64,000 nucleotides of DNA from Azospirillum sp. TSH58. Lineage in GTDB: Bacteria; Pseudomonadota; Alphaproteobacteria; Azospirillales; Azospirillaceae. Shown here piece by piece: positions 45,470 through 54,227 of this stretch (within the stretch, counting starts at the first letter, position 1; every line of letters starts with the position of its first letter). Both the position numbers and the translations under genes were made by a program. The notes under the pieces were generated by a model that saw only the letters and a program-made list of their open reading frames with translations, made no database searches and was not told the origin of the DNA. The stretch covers positions 954,501 through 1,018,500 of the forward strand of contig NZ_CP022364.1 in the NCBI RefSeq assembly GCF_003119115.1. The letters run 5' to 3'.

Positions 45470-46648
45470 ATGCCCATCCTGAAATTCATCGAGGTCAACG
45501 CCGCCAAGGCCATCCTGGCGGAAGCCAAGCCAAAGAACATCACCTTCGGCAACGGCAAGCTGAACATCGGGATCGGCGTCGAGTTCGATAAGGAGTTCAT
45601 CGAGAAGCTCCAGGACGATCCGCTGTCCTGGCAGAAGCTCCAGGACGCCGCCTCCTCGGCCTACAAGGACTTCATCGCCGAGGCGGTCGCCGAAGTCGTC
45701 AAGACGGACAAGGTCATCGGCCGTCTGGTCGGCGACCCCACCATGCAGAAGGCCGCGGCGGACGTCTGCTACGCCGGCCTCAAGATGAAGGCGTCCAACC
45801 TGACCAAGGAGGTGGACGCCAACGTCAAGACGGCGTGGGCGCAGATCATCAAGACCAACAAGGACTACAGCAAGTACAAGTGGCGGGCCGCCGTCCATGT
45901 CGGCCTCCAGATCGGCGGGGTGGCGATCTCCGCCGCCGGGATCGGCGGGGCGGTGGCAACCGGCGGGGTGTCCGCGGTCATCGGCATCTACGGCATGGTC
46001 AAGAGCTGCCTCGGGCTGTTCAAGGACCTCGTCAAGCTCTGGCTGTCCGCCGAGAAGTTCCGCACGGCGATCAACGGGCAGGTCACCAAGCTGGTCAAAA
46101 CCTACAACGCGAAGAAGTCGGCCGCGCGCAACAGCTCCGACTCCGCGAAGGAGGTCATCAACGCGATCTTCGGCACGGAACTCGGCACGATCGGCAAGTG
46201 CCGCGGCGACATCAAGCAGTATCTGAGCAAGCTCGACGGCGTGGACGTGAAGTCCCACGAAATCTCGCGGGAGCTTGGCAAGGTCATGTCCAAGCTCGAC
46301 CGGGCGATGAAGGACATGAAGACCGTCGCCAGGAACAACAAGACGCTGGCCGCCGCGCTGCCCAAGCTGGAAGAGCAAATCAACGACCTGATCGTCAAGA
46401 TCGTCGCCAAGCAGGAGATGATCAACGAAGGCCGCGACTGGGCGAACCGGATGGACGAGGCGCTGGAGCTGCTGGAGAAGGGCAAGCCGGGCTGGCTGAA
46501 GGTCTTCGACAAGTCGCTCGTCCTGCTCGATCTCGGCCTGTCCTTCACCGACCTGTCCGCCCAGGCCGACAAGATCGTGGAGATCGCCTGGGGTGCCGCC
46601 CAGGCCGCGGAGGAACTCTACGACGACATCAGCGAGGCGGTCGCCTGA
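45470..46648 (+). CDS. Unknown helical protein with a central hydrophobic hairpin (pore-former-like layout)
   Basis: A 392-residue protein that I cannot place in a named family. It is rich in Lys, Asp and Ala and looks fully helical. Residues about 140-190 form a Gly/Ala/Val-rich hydrophobic hairpin (AAVHVGLQIGGVAISAAGIG, GAVATGGVSAVIGIYGMVKS), flanked by long amphipathic helices (SKLDRAMKDMKTVARNNKTL, ALPKLEEQINDLIVKIVAKQ). That layout recalls alpha-helical pore-forming toxins of the ClyA/HBL kind, but this is an inference from architecture only. There is no signal peptide. ATG 45470 has GGAG seven bases upstream; GTG 45452 is an alternative. It is flanked by terminators, a single-gene unit. 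Confidence 0.7.
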   Translation: MPILKFIEVNAAKAILAEAKPKNITFGNGKLNIGIGVEFDKEFIEKLQDDPLSWQKLQDAASSAYKDFIAEAVAEVVKTDKVIGRLVGDPTMQKAAADVCYAGLKMKASNLTKEVDANVKTAWAQIIKTNKDYSKYKWRAAVHVGLQIGGVAISAAGIGGAVATGGVSAVIGIYGMVKSCLGLFKDLVKLWLSAEKFRTAINGQVTKLVKTYNAKKSAARNSSDSAKEVINAIFGTELGTIGKCRGDIKQYLSKLDGVDVKSHEISRELGKVMSKLDRAMKDMKTVARNNKTLAAALPKLEEQINDLIVKIVAKQEMINEGRDWANRMDEALELLEKGKPGWLKVFDKSLVLLDLGLSFTDLSAQADKIVEIAWGAAQAAEELYDDISEAVA

Positions 46649-46829
46649 CGTCGGCGTGACCGAGGCGCCGGACGACGCCCCCGCAGGAAGTCCTTGTGCG
46701 GCGCGACGATCCCGCGTAGGGTGCGGTCTATGAACCCCGTGCGCCTCACCTCTCCCGCCCTCCTGGGGCGATTTTGGTACCGCTGGTACATTCCGGCGGC
46801 ATAGGTATCGCACACCCACGATGCACCCG

Positions 46830-46860
46830 AAGCCGCCCGACCCGAGGCGGCTTTTGTGTT
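46830..46860 (+). terminator. Terminator-like hairpin after the helical protein gene
   Basis: Stem AAGCCGCC / GGCGGCTT with an eight-base loop, followed by TTGTGTTTT. It lies about 180 bases after the stop. The 46649-47141 gap otherwise holds only the possible 39-codon gene at 46932. Confidence 0.7.
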
Positions 46861-46931
46861 TTCAGCACGCGGTGCACGCAAAATCCCCCTGACGGTCACG
46901 GCGGCCTCCCTTACGAACCGGAGGTCCCATC

Positions 46932-47051
46932 ATGTCCGATTTCGATTTCGACGTCGTCACCGGCCCGTCCCGCGCCAGCTGCCCCGCCACCCCCAGCGAA
47001 CCGGAGACACAGGAGGACGGCCACCCCGCCGACAAGACCGGTCCGGCGTGA
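46932..47051 (+). CDS. Possible 39-aa peptide gene
   Basis: A 39-codon frame, MSDFDFDVVTGPSRASCPAT then PSEPETQEDGHPADKTGPA, with GGAGGT six bases before the ATG and a terminator-like hairpin just upstream. The peptide is acidic, with one Cys and many Pro/Ser/Thr. The good ribosome site is the only real support; no homologue is recognised. It could be a small regulatory or modified peptide, or chance. Confidence 0.35.
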   Translation: MSDFDFDVVTGPSRASCPATPSEPETQEDGHPADKTGPA

Positions 47052-47141
47052 CCGCCCCGTGCCTGGAGCCGCCCCGCCCTTCCCGGCTCGCCATGGCGAT
47101 GGGGAACAGCGGGGCGGCCCACAAGCGAGGACGTCAACCGT

Positions 47142-48347
47142 TTACGGCAAGGTGACCGGCGCGGCGGTGGCGAAGCCGAGCTGGCCCAGCTGCGCGTCGA
47201 AGAAATAGTTGTAGGCCAGCAGCAGGTTGATGCCCGTGTTGACGTAGGCGATGTCGCTGTCCGGCAGGACCGGCTCCAGCGACGCCGGGGCCGCAGCGGT
47301 GGACAGCGCGGTGTCGATGGCGAAGATGCCCTTGACCGGGGCCGCGCTGGAGATGGCGAAGCTGTAGGACATCACCGGCTCCGCGTCGGGGCTGGACCCG
47401 TTCGGCACGGCGATGGTGATCTCCGCCCCGCCGAGAGTGGCCGCCCAGTTCTTCACTTGCGGAACGCTCATCATCGCCCCGGTGACCCCGGTGTCGAGCA
47501 ACAGGGTGGCGTCCAGCGGCAGCCCGTCATGGGCCGTGCTGATGGCGATCGTCGCCGGACCGGTCAGCCAATAGGGCTGGGTCGGCGCCGCCGGCCAGGG
47601 CGTGCCCGACGCCGGGGCGCAGTTGCAGCTGTTGGTGACGTTCTTCGTGACCGGCGGCTTGGCCGAGGTCAGCGCGACGGTCTGGCCGTTGAAGGGGCCG
47701 GCCGTGAATTCCGCGGTCGTGACGCCCAGCGCGATGTAGCCGTTCAGGCCGCTCCCCGCCGAGGACAGCAGATAGGACGGGTAGAGAGGCTGCCCGTTCA
47801 CCGACGCCGACAGGAACGGGTTGCTCAGGGTGTAGACGACCTGATCGGGCTGGCCGGCGTTCGCGGTGTAGCTCAGCGCCGGGCGGCCGAAGCCGACGCC
47901 CATCATGCCCATGCCCGCATCGACCGGGTTCTGGACGTCGGGCGTGCTGGTGTTGCCGGCATATTGGGCGCCGAAGACCACCAGCGGCCCGGCCTCGCAG
48001 ACGGAGACGACCTGCTTCGAGTCGTTCAGCGCGGCGCCGATCGCCAGGCTGGGTACGAGGTAGAGGCAACCGGCCAGCGTGTTTCCCGACGGCTGATAGG
48101 TGATCTGCGCCGGCCCGAGCGACACCACGCCCGCGGCCAGCCCCTTCGACGTGTCGCCGTCGACCATCAGCAGCGCGGCGGGGATGACGATGCCGGTCGA
48201 ACCGGTGTCCACCTGCACCTCGTGCAGCAGGCCGCTCGGCGTGCCGATGGTGATGCCGAGGGAATTGGTCTGGCCTTGCCGGTTGAAGGGCTGCCGGACC
48301 ACCGGGATATCGACCGCCGAGGCGTAAGTGATGGAGGTATCGGACAT
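47142..48347 (-). CDS. Pepsin-like (A1-type) aspartic protease
   Basis: A 401-residue protein with two aspartic protease signatures, EVQVDTGSTGIVIPAALL (about residue 42) and ATLLLDTGVTGAMMSVPQ (about residue 270), the spacing expected of a two-lobed pepsin fold. The C-terminus NLLLAYNYFFDAQLGQLGFA resembles the pepsin pattern FxxxYxxxFDxxxxxxGFA. The second lobe has DTGV instead of DTGS/T, which is tolerated in the family. No signal peptide is visible. Bacterial A1 homologues are known but rare (shewasin-type). GGGAGAGC precedes ATG 48347. The upstream 48348-48708 region is strikingly AT-rich for this window and probably holds the promoter. Confidence 0.78.
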   Translation of the reverse strand: MSDTSITYASAVDIPVVRQPFNRQGQTNSLGITIGTPSGLLHEVQVDTGSTGIVIPAALLMVDGDTSKGLAAGVVSLGPAQITYQPSGNTLAGCLYLVPSLAIGAALNDSKQVVSVCEAGPLVVFGAQYAGNTSTPDVQNPVDAGMGMMGVGFGRPALSYTANAGQPDQVVYTLSNPFLSASVNGQPLYPSYLLSSAGSGLNGYIALGVTTAEFTAGPFNGQTVALTSAKPPVTKNVTNSCNCAPASGTPWPAAPTQPYWLTGPATIAISTAHDGLPLDATLLLDTGVTGAMMSVPQVKNWAATLGGAEITIAVPNGSSPDAEPVMSYSFAISSAAPVKGIFAIDTALSTAAAPASLEPVLPDSDIAYVNTGINLLLAYNYFFDAQLGQLGFATAAPVTLP

Positions 48348-48664
48348 AAAGCTCTCCCTTAAGAAATCCAATGGAAAAGCACATTTCCAAAAAATCAGAA
48401 CGCTTTCAAATGTCGTGGCAATACACATACATGCGTAATGCCGCAAATCGTCTGCGACCAAAGGGAGACAGGTGGAAGAATTCCTTTTCCATACAGTTTT
48501 CACATCGTCGCCATTTATTTCGTCTCTCTTCCCCTGCGCCGAGACGGAGGCGCAGAGAGGGAGACGCACCATGCAATAGGGCACTTGCGCCGCATGGACA
48601 ACCGCGACCGCGTGCGGCATCCTTGGTCACCACTTCCGGATGCGGCCGGCCCAGCCGTCGCGCT

Positions 48665-48696
48665 GTGCCATCGAAAAGCCGTGCCATCGAAAAGCG
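48665..48696 (+). repeat. 16-base tandem duplication before the orphan gene at 48709
   Basis: GTGCCATCGAAAAGCC (48665-48680) is followed at once by GTGCCATCGAAAAGCG (48681-48696), ending 12 bases before the ATG. Apart from this, the AT-rich 48348-48708 gap shows no gene or clear promoter. Confidence 0.85.
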
Positions 48697-48708
48697 GGGG
48701 AAACGCGT

Positions 48709-49551
48709 ATGTCCATCACCGACGTCACCGGCGGCACGCCCGCCGCTTTCGGCGCCAGCGCCAAGCCGGTTCCGGCGAGGGGACCCGACGCCTCGACGTC
48801 GGGAACGGCCGCGCCCGCGACCGGCCGCGGCGGCGCGGTGGACACGGTGACCCTGTCCCGCGAAGCGGTTCGCGCCATGAAGGCCGGGACCATCTCCTTC
48901 ACCGTCCCGATGGCCGACGGCGCGGCGGCGAAGGACCCGGTGGCGGCGGGCATGGACGCCGTGCTCGCCCGCCGCGATTACGACCTCAAGCAGGCCGACT
49001 ACATGCGGGAGGCGATGGGCATGCTGCGCCAGACGCTCAACCTGCCCGAGGACCAGCCCATCTTCCTGGGTGGTGCCGCGCATGGCCTGCTGGAGAAGCT
49101 GGCGGCCAAGAACGGCCTCAGCAGACCCGAAATGCCGGACGCGCTCCGCGCCGCCGGGGTGAAGGACCCGTTCGCGGAGGATGCCGGTGCCGAGGCCGGC
49201 GTGATCGGCGTCGGCATGCCCAACAGCGGCAAGGAACTGCAGGTCGTCTTCGACCGGCTCGGCCTCGCTGGCCGGTCCGCCAAGACGGACGATCCGCTGC
49301 GCATGATCGCTTTGAAGGATGGGAACGACCACGGCGGCCCGCTGCTCGGCGCCATCAAGGGGGGAACGCTGGGCCGTCTCACCGACACCCGGCCCGGCCA
49401 GGGCGCCAGCCTGTGGGCGGTGACCGACGAGGGTGAGGGGCCGAACGCCCGCGTCCTCGCCTCGGTCCGCTCGGTCGGCATGGACGGCGTCGCCACCGAT
49501 CTGGCCGCCGGCCTGCTGAAAGGGCTGAAGGGGCTGTTCGCCGGGTCCTGA
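48709..49551 (+). CDS. Orphan protein with flagellar-adaptor-like N-terminus
   Basis: A 280-residue protein of unknown family. The N-terminal 45 residues are low-complexity Ala/Gly/Pro/Thr, followed by AVDTVTLSREAVRAMKAGTI, a pattern (VDTVxLSxEA) that also occurs in FlgM and other alphaproteobacterial surface or regulatory proteins. A globular part follows with QADYMREAMGMLRQTLNLPE, KNGLSRPEMPDALRAAGV and GKELQVVFDRLGLAGRSAKT. There is no signal peptide. CGGGGGAAAC lies before ATG 48709. It is divergent from the pepsin-like gene and followed by mutL after 75 bases. Confidence 0.65.
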   Translation: MSITDVTGGTPAAFGASAKPVPARGPDASTSGTAAPATGRGGAVDTVTLSREAVRAMKAGTISFTVPMADGAAAKDPVAAGMDAVLARRDYDLKQADYMREAMGMLRQTLNLPEDQPIFLGGAAHGLLEKLAAKNGLSRPEMPDALRAAGVKDPFAEDAGAEAGVIGVGMPNSGKELQVVFDRLGLAGRSAKTDDPLRMIALKDGNDHGGPLLGAIKGGTLGRLTDTRPGQGASLWAVTDEGEGPNARVLASVRSVGMDGVATDLAAGLLKGLKGLFAGS

Positions 49552-49626
49552 GACCCACCGCACCCGCTCGCCGCGCACGCCCCGCTCATGGTGGCATTCC
49601 GTGCCTGAGCCTACTATATTTGGCGC

Positions 49627-51522
49627 ATGCCAATCCGTATGCTGCCCGACACGCTCGTCAACCGAATCGCCGCCGGCGAGGTGATCGAGCGGCCCGCCGC
49701 CGCCGTCAAGGAACTGGTGGAGAACGCCATCGACGCCGGGGCCACCCGCATCGACGTGGTGGTGCGCGACGGCGGCAAATCGCTCATCACCATCACCGAC
49801 GACGGCTGCGGCATGGCGCCGGACGAGCTGGCGCTCGCCGTGGAGCGGCACGCCACCTCCAAACTGCCGTCCGACGACCTGCTGGACATCCGCTCGCTGG
49901 GCTTCCGGGGAGAGGCGCTGCCCTCCATCGGGGCGGTCAGCCGGCTGACCCTGACCAGCCGCCCGCGCGGCGCCGACAGCGCCTGGGCGCTGACCGTGGA
50001 CGCCGGGCTGAAGGGCGCGCCGCAGCCCGCCGCGCTGGCCCAGGGCACCCGCGTGGAAGTGCGCGACCTGTTCGCCGCCGTGCCCGCGCGCCTGAAATTC
50101 CTGAAGGCCGCCCGGACCGAGTTCGACCACATCGGCGACTGCATCGAACGGCTGGCCATGGCCCATCCCGGCGTGGCCTTCACGCTGGACGGCGACGGCC
50201 GTTCGGCGCTGCGCCTGTCGGCGGCGCAGGGCGACCTGCTCGACGCCCGGCTGACCCGGCTGGGCGCCCTGATGGGCCGCGACTTCCAGGACAACGCCGT
50301 GCCGGTGCAGGCGGCGCGCGAGGGGGTGACGCTCGCCGGCTGGATCGGCCTGCCCACCCTGCACCGCCCCACGGCCCGCCACCAGCATCTGTTCGTCAAC
50401 GGCCGCCCGGTGCGGGACAAGCTGATGGTGGGTGCGGTGCGGGCGGCCTACGCCGACTTCCTGCCGCGCGACCGCCACCCCATGCTGGCGCTGTTCCTCG
50501 ACCTCGACCCGCAGGAGGTGGACGTGAACGTCCATCCCGCCAAGGCGGAGGTGCGCTTCCGCGACCAGGGCTTGGTGCGCGGGCTGATCGTCGGGGCGCT
50601 CAAGCACGCGCTGGCCGAGGCCGGGCACCGCGCCTCGACCACCGTGGGGCTGGCGACGCTGGGCGCGCTGCGCCCGGAGAGCGGGGTGGACACGGACGGC
50701 ACCATGCCGCCGCCGTCCCCCCTGCCCTACCGCAGCCCGGGGCACCAGCCGGCGCCGTCCTGGGGCGGCGGCTACGGCTCCGTCGTGCCGCGCGGGCTGG
50801 CCGACCGGGCGACCGCCTTCCAGGCGCCCCATCAGGCGCCGCTCCCCCCCTTGCAGGGCCGCCTCGCCGGCTGGCAGGCCGCGCCCGCCGCGCGCCCGCC
50901 GGACTACGCGGCGCAGGCCGCCGCCGCTCCGCCGCTGGACAGCCACCCGCTGGGGGCGGCGCGCGCCCAGGTCCACAACACCTACATCGTCGCCCAGACC
51001 AGCGAGGGCATCGTCATCGTCGACCAGCACGCCGCCCATGAGCGGCTGGTCTATGAACGCATGAAGACCGCCCTTCTGGAGGGCGGCGTGAAGCGGCAGG
51101 CCCTCCTGATCCCGGAGTTGGTGGAACTGGACGAGCCGTCCGCCAACCGCCTGCTGGGCCGCGCGGCGGAACTGGCCGAGTTGGGTCTGGCGGTGGAGGG
51201 CTTCGGTCCCGGCTGCGTCCTGGTGCGCGAGGTCCCGGCGCTGCTGGGCCAGAGCGACGTGAAGAGCCTCGTCCGCGATCTCGCCGAGGAACTGGCGGAA
51301 CTGGGCGACGCGCTGTCGCTGAAGGAGCGGCTGGAGGACGTGTGCGGCACCATGGCCTGCCACGGCTCCGTGCGCGCCGGGCGCTCCCTCGGCATCGAGG
51401 AGATGAACGCCCTCCTGCGCCAGATGGAGGCGACTCCCCACAGCGGCCAGTGCAACCACGGCCGCCCCACCTATGTGGAGTTGAAGCTGTCCGACATCGA
51501 GCGGCTGTTCGGGCGCCGCTAG
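49627..51522 (+). CDS. mutL: DNA mismatch repair protein MutL
   Basis: MutL links mismatch recognition by MutS to strand removal. The 631-residue protein has the GHKL ATPase motifs [28 protein letters not shown] and [20 protein letters not shown], a Pro/Ala-rich linker (about residues 345-440), and a C-terminal domain with the endonuclease motif [12 protein letters not shown] (DQHAx2Ex4E), CHGSVRAGR and CNHGRPT. The endonuclease motif indicates a nicking MutL as in organisms without MutH. Decayed IS DNA begins directly after its stop. Confidence 0.97.
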   Translation: MPIRMLPDTLVNRIAAGEVIERPAAAVKELVENAIDAGATRIDVVVRDGGKSLITITDDGCGMAPDELALAVERHATSKLPSDDLLDIRSLGFRGEALPSIGAVSRLTLTSRPRGADSAWALTVDAGLKGAPQPAALAQGTRVEVRDLFAAVPARLKFLKAARTEFDHIGDCIERLAMAHPGVAFTLDGDGRSALRLSAAQGDLLDARLTRLGALMGRDFQDNAVPVQAAREGVTLAGWIGLPTLHRPTARHQHLFVNGRPVRDKLMVGAVRAAYADFLPRDRHPMLALFLDLDPQEVDVNVHPAKAEVRFRDQGLVRGLIVGALKHALAEAGHRASTTVGLATLGALRPESGVDTDGTMPPPSPLPYRSPGHQPAPSWGGGYGSVVPRGLADRATAFQAPHQAPLPPLQGRLAGWQAAPAARPPDYAAQAAAAPPLDSHPLGAARAQVHNTYIVAQTSEGIVIVDQHAAHERLVYERMKTALLEGGVKRQALLIPELVELDEPSANRLLGRAAELAELGLAVEGFGPGCVLVREVPALLGQSDVKSLVRDLAEELAELGDALSLKERLEDVCGTMACHGSVRAGRSLGIEEMNALLRQMEATPHSGQCNHGRPTYVELKLSDIERLFGRR

Positions 51523-51523
51523 G

Positions 51524-51600
51524 GTGTCGGACCACAGATAGACCGACCCTGAACCACACTCGAATTGACCCTGAAAACAATAGGACTGACCCGGAGACGG
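51524..51600. mobile_element. Remnant of an IS end with about 22-base-spaced repeats (IS21-like)
   Basis: Directly after the mutL stop, TGTCGGACC is followed by GACCCT-type repeats at 51545, 51567 and 51588 (contexts CGACCCTGAA, TTGACCCTGAA, CTGACCCGGAG). Regularly spaced terminal repeats are typical of IS21-family ends. No intact transposase accompanies them. Confidence 0.45.
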
Positions 51601-51720
51601 CCCGCTTCGGCGTCGCGCCGGCATTTGACGGCTTGGCTGCTGCGCTGCCCCTTCCCAATGCCCCTTTCCAGCAACGCGCCACGGAATGAGCACCGTTGCG
51701 GAGCGAGGAAAGCGGCTAAC

Positions 51721-51895
51721 TTACAGTTGCATTTTTCGGCGATGGGCTTGACTGATGGGCTTGACTGGCGAGCGCTTGACGGCATCGCCTCCAAAGCGAC
51801 CAGGCGATGATGGTGGCGGGATCGATTGACCGCTGGGTCGGGCGATCGGCAACACGACGGATCTCCTGCATCGACCAGCGAACCATGAGCGGGGC
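51721..51895 (-). pseudogene. Degenerate transposase C-terminus
   Basis: The minus strand encodes MVRWSMQEIRRVADRPTQRS then IDPATIIAWSLWRRCRQALA and SQAH, resembling the tail of DDE transposases (xxIIAWSxWRRxHQAxAxxxH). A 13-base tandem duplication GATGGGCTTGACT (51741-51753, 51754-51766) shifts the frame; removing one copy would restore an ending AHRRKMQL-stop. The upstream part of the gene is missing or scrambled. Confidence 0.45.
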
Positions 51896-52043
51896 ATTTT
51901 CCGGACAGGTTTTGGGGGCGTGGCGGGAGTATCCGTCTTATGGCGAACCACCCCGGCGCGGCGGAGTGCCATCTCCAGTTCACCGACGCCATAGACGCTG
52001 CCAGCCGCCACCCGGGCGAAAGGCACGTTGGCGTTGATCGCCC

Positions 52044-52073
52044 GGCACACCCCTGGCACACCCCCGGCACACC
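52044..52073. repeat. 11-base tandem repeat in IS remnant
   Basis: GGCACACCCCT, GGCACACCCCC and a partial GGCACACC follow one another. It lies between the transposase remnant and the broken dehydrogenase start. Confidence 0.75.
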
Positions 52074-52083
52074 ATCGCGACGG

Positions 52084-52167
52084 CTATAGCCGGCTTGGTG
52101 GCGAAGCGTACTTCTCCATCCAGGTGTCTCCACGGCGGCGCCACACGGTGGCCTTCATCGTGGCCAT
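52084..52167 (-). pseudogene. Broken start of a zinc-type alcohol dehydrogenase-like gene
   Basis: Next downstream of the acetoin-cluster SDR, a perfect ribosome site (GGAGGAAACGATC) precedes ATG 52167 and a frame MATMKATVWRRRGDTWMEKY then ASPPSRL-stop. MKATVWxxxGD is how medium-chain alcohol/butanediol dehydrogenases commonly begin. The frame ends after 27 codons in repeat and IS debris. I infer that a butanediol dehydrogenase gene at the end of the aco operon was destroyed by insertion and decay. The identity is tentative because so little remains. Confidence 0.4.
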
Positions 52168-52229
52168 GATCGTTTCCTCCAATTATGCCGTTTGATGGTG
52201 CGCGTCGGCTCGAAATCGCCGGTTTGCGG

Positions 52230-53015
52230 TCAGGTGAAGACCATTCCGCCGTCGACCAGCAGGGATTGGCCGGTCATGAAGTCGGAATCGGAAGAGGCGA
52301 GGAAGCGCGCCACTCCCACCAGATCCTCCGCCGTCGAAGGACGGCCCAGCACGGCGCCGGCCGCGAACTGGTTGAACGCCTCGTCCTCGGCCGTCGTCAG
52401 GCCGGTGTCGCGGAAGCCCTTGTCGATGATCTTCCACATCTCCGTCGCGACGACGCCGGGGCAGATCGCGTTGGCGGTGATCTTGTCCTTGCCGAAGGCG
52501 CGCGCGGCCGCCTGGGTCAGGGCGACCACCGCGAACTTGCTGGCCGAGTAATGGGCGAGCGGTTCGTACCCTTGCTTGCCGGCGATGGAGGCGGTGTTGA
52601 TGATCTTTCCACCCCCACCTTGCGCGCGGAAGGTCCTGATCGCCTCCTGCATGCCGATCAGCACGCCCAACGCATTGACGTCGGTGACGAAACGCCAGTC
52701 CTCCTCCGTGATGTCGAGAAAAGGCTTGGTCTGGGCGACCCCCGCGTTGTTGAAGATGACGTCGAGGCGTCCGAAGGAGGCGACGGCCATATCGATCATG
52801 CGGCGGACCGCGGCGCGGTCGCGGACGTCCACCGTGACCGAGACGGCGTCGCCACCGGTCGCGCGGATGGATTCCGCCACCGTCCTCGCGTCCTCTTCCG
52901 TGCGATCGGCGATGGTCAGCCGCGCGCCGTCGGCCGCGAGCGCGCGGGCTATGGTGGCGCCGATCCCGCGGCCGGCACCGGTGACGATGATGCTCTTGTC
53001 CTTGAGGTTGGGCAT
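52230..53015 (-). CDS. SDR family dehydrogenase, probable acetoin/butanediol dehydrogenase
   Basis: A 261-residue classical SDR: VTGAGRGIGATIARALAADG, VIFNNAGVAQTKPFLDITEE, INTASIAGKQGYEPLAHYSA with SxxxxxxxxxxYxxxK (HYSASKF), ICPGVVATEMWKIIDKGF and a C-terminal GQSLLVDGGMVFT. The MWKIID-type segment and the length resemble meso-2,3-butanediol/acetoin dehydrogenases. It is the last intact gene of the aco cluster, 60 bases after acoC, which supports interconversion of acetoin with butanediol or diacetyl. The exact substrate is inferred from context. Confidence 0.85.
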   Translation of the reverse strand: MPNLKDKSIIVTGAGRGIGATIARALAADGARLTIADRTEEDARTVAESIRATGGDAVSVTVDVRDRAAVRRMIDMAVASFGRLDVIFNNAGVAQTKPFLDITEEDWRFVTDVNALGVLIGMQEAIRTFRAQGGGGKIINTASIAGKQGYEPLAHYSASKFAVVALTQAAARAFGKDKITANAICPGVVATEMWKIIDKGFRDTGLTTAEDEAFNQFAAGAVLGRPSTAEDLVGVARFLASSDSDFMTGQSLLVDGGMVFT

Positions 53016-53075
53016 GATGCGTCTCCAAGGGCCGGCCTGGGGGAGAGCCGCAAGCCGGCCGGACGGGTGGAAAGG

Positions 53076-54209
53076 TCAGGCGTTTTTCGTGACGTGGTCC
53101 TTGACGAGGGCGTTGACCTTCCCGGCCGCCTCCATCTGCACCATGTGGCCGGCGTCCGGGACCACCTCGACCCGCGCGGCGGAGCCCAGCGCCGTGGCAT
53201 GGGCGGCCGGGATGATGCGGTCCTCCGCGCCCCACACGACCAGCGTCGGCACCCCCGCGGCCCCGACCGCCTCGCCGAGAATGACCGTCTGCTCCCCGTT
53301 CCCGAACATCGAGGACGCGATGGCCCGAAGCGCACCGTCCACGCCGTCCAGCCGCTTGTACTTCAGCAGGTCGTCGATCAGCTGGCGGTTGACCAGCCCG
53401 GCGTCGGCGAACAGGGTCTCCAGCACCGGCTTCAGGTCGCGGCGCGAGGTCGCGTCGATGAAGCCCGTGATGTAGTTCTGGTTGATCTCCCGCCCCAGAC
53501 CGGCCGAGCAGATCAGCGACAGCGACGCCACCCGCTCCGGCGCGTCGAGCGCCGTGCGCATGGACACAGCGCCGCCCATGGAATGGCCGACCAGATGCGC
53601 GGCCCCGATGCCCACCGCGTCCATGAAGTCCCGCACCGCCTTCGACAGGCCGGTCAGCGTCGGGTCGGGCAGCGTCTTGGCAGACTGGCCGTGCCCCGGC
53701 AGATCCAGCGCGTAGACCGTGGCGCCCTCCGCCAGGGCGTCGATGGTGAACAGCCAGTTGTCGAGGTCGCCGCCGAAGCCATGGACCAGCAGCACGGTCG
53801 TCGCCCCGTCGCCGCGCCTGGCGTAGCGGATGTTGCCCGCCGCCGTCTCGGCGAACTCGTAGCGCGGACCGGCATCCGCCCCGTCCTCCCCGCCGTCGGC
53901 GGCGGGGACGGCGTAGCTGGCGATGAAGGCGTCGATGTCGCTGTCCGGCACGTCGGGTTCGGCCAGCACGGCGATCAGCGCCTTCACCGGGTAGACGGTG
54001 CCGGGCTCGCCCAGCACCCGGCGCAGGACACCCGTCTCGCCGGCCTCGACCACGTTGGTGATCTTGTCGGTCTCGACCTCCAGAAGATCATCGCCCAGAT
54101 TGACGGTGGCCCCCGGCTGCTTCAGCCAGCCGGTGACCTTGCCCTCCGACATGGACAGGCCCCACTTGGGCATGACGATGGGCTTGATGCGCTCGTTGAG
54201 AGTGGTCAT
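53076..54209 (-). CDS. acoC: Acetoin dehydrogenase E2 component (dihydrolipoamide acetyltransferase)
   Basis: A 377-residue fusion characteristic of AcoC: an N-terminal lipoyl domain (PIVMPKWGLSMSEGKVTGWL; lipoyl-Lys in VETDKITNVVEA, about residue 50), a linker, then an alpha/beta-hydrolase domain (VLLVHGFGGDLDNWLFTIDA, LVGHSMGGAVSMRTAL with Ser nucleophile, VPDAGHMVQMEAAGKVN). It accepts the acetyl group from E1 (AcoAB) and passes it to CoA. There is no E1-binding domain of the usual E2 type, as is normal for AcoC. It follows acoB by 18 bases. Confidence 0.94.
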   Translation of the reverse strand: MTTLNERIKPIVMPKWGLSMSEGKVTGWLKQPGATVNLGDDLLEVETDKITNVVEAGETGVLRRVLGEPGTVYPVKALIAVLAEPDVPDSDIDAFIASYAVPAADGGEDGADAGPRYEFAETAAGNIRYARRGDGATTVLLVHGFGGDLDNWLFTIDALAEGATVYALDLPGHGQSAKTLPDPTLTGLSKAVRDFMDAVGIGAAHLVGHSMGGAVSMRTALDAPERVASLSLICSAGLGREINQNYITGFIDATSRRDLKPVLETLFADAGLVNRQLIDDLLKYKRLDGVDGALRAIASSMFGNGEQTVILGEAVGAAGVPTLVVWGAEDRIIPAAHATALGSAARVEVVPDAGHMVQMEAAGKVNALVKDHVTKNA

Positions 54210-54227
54210 GAAAAAGCGGCTCCGGGA

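Noticed and set aside
46649-46829. Possible tRNA or small RNA after the helical protein gene
   Set aside because: No cloverleaf, anticodon arm or CCA-compatible acceptor stem could be folded by eye; only a terminator hairpin is convincing.
51721-52059. A 112-codon minus-strand frame in the IS remnant
   Set aside because: It mixes debris from different sources in one frame; the recognisable transposase tail lies in another frame and is broken by a 13-base duplication.
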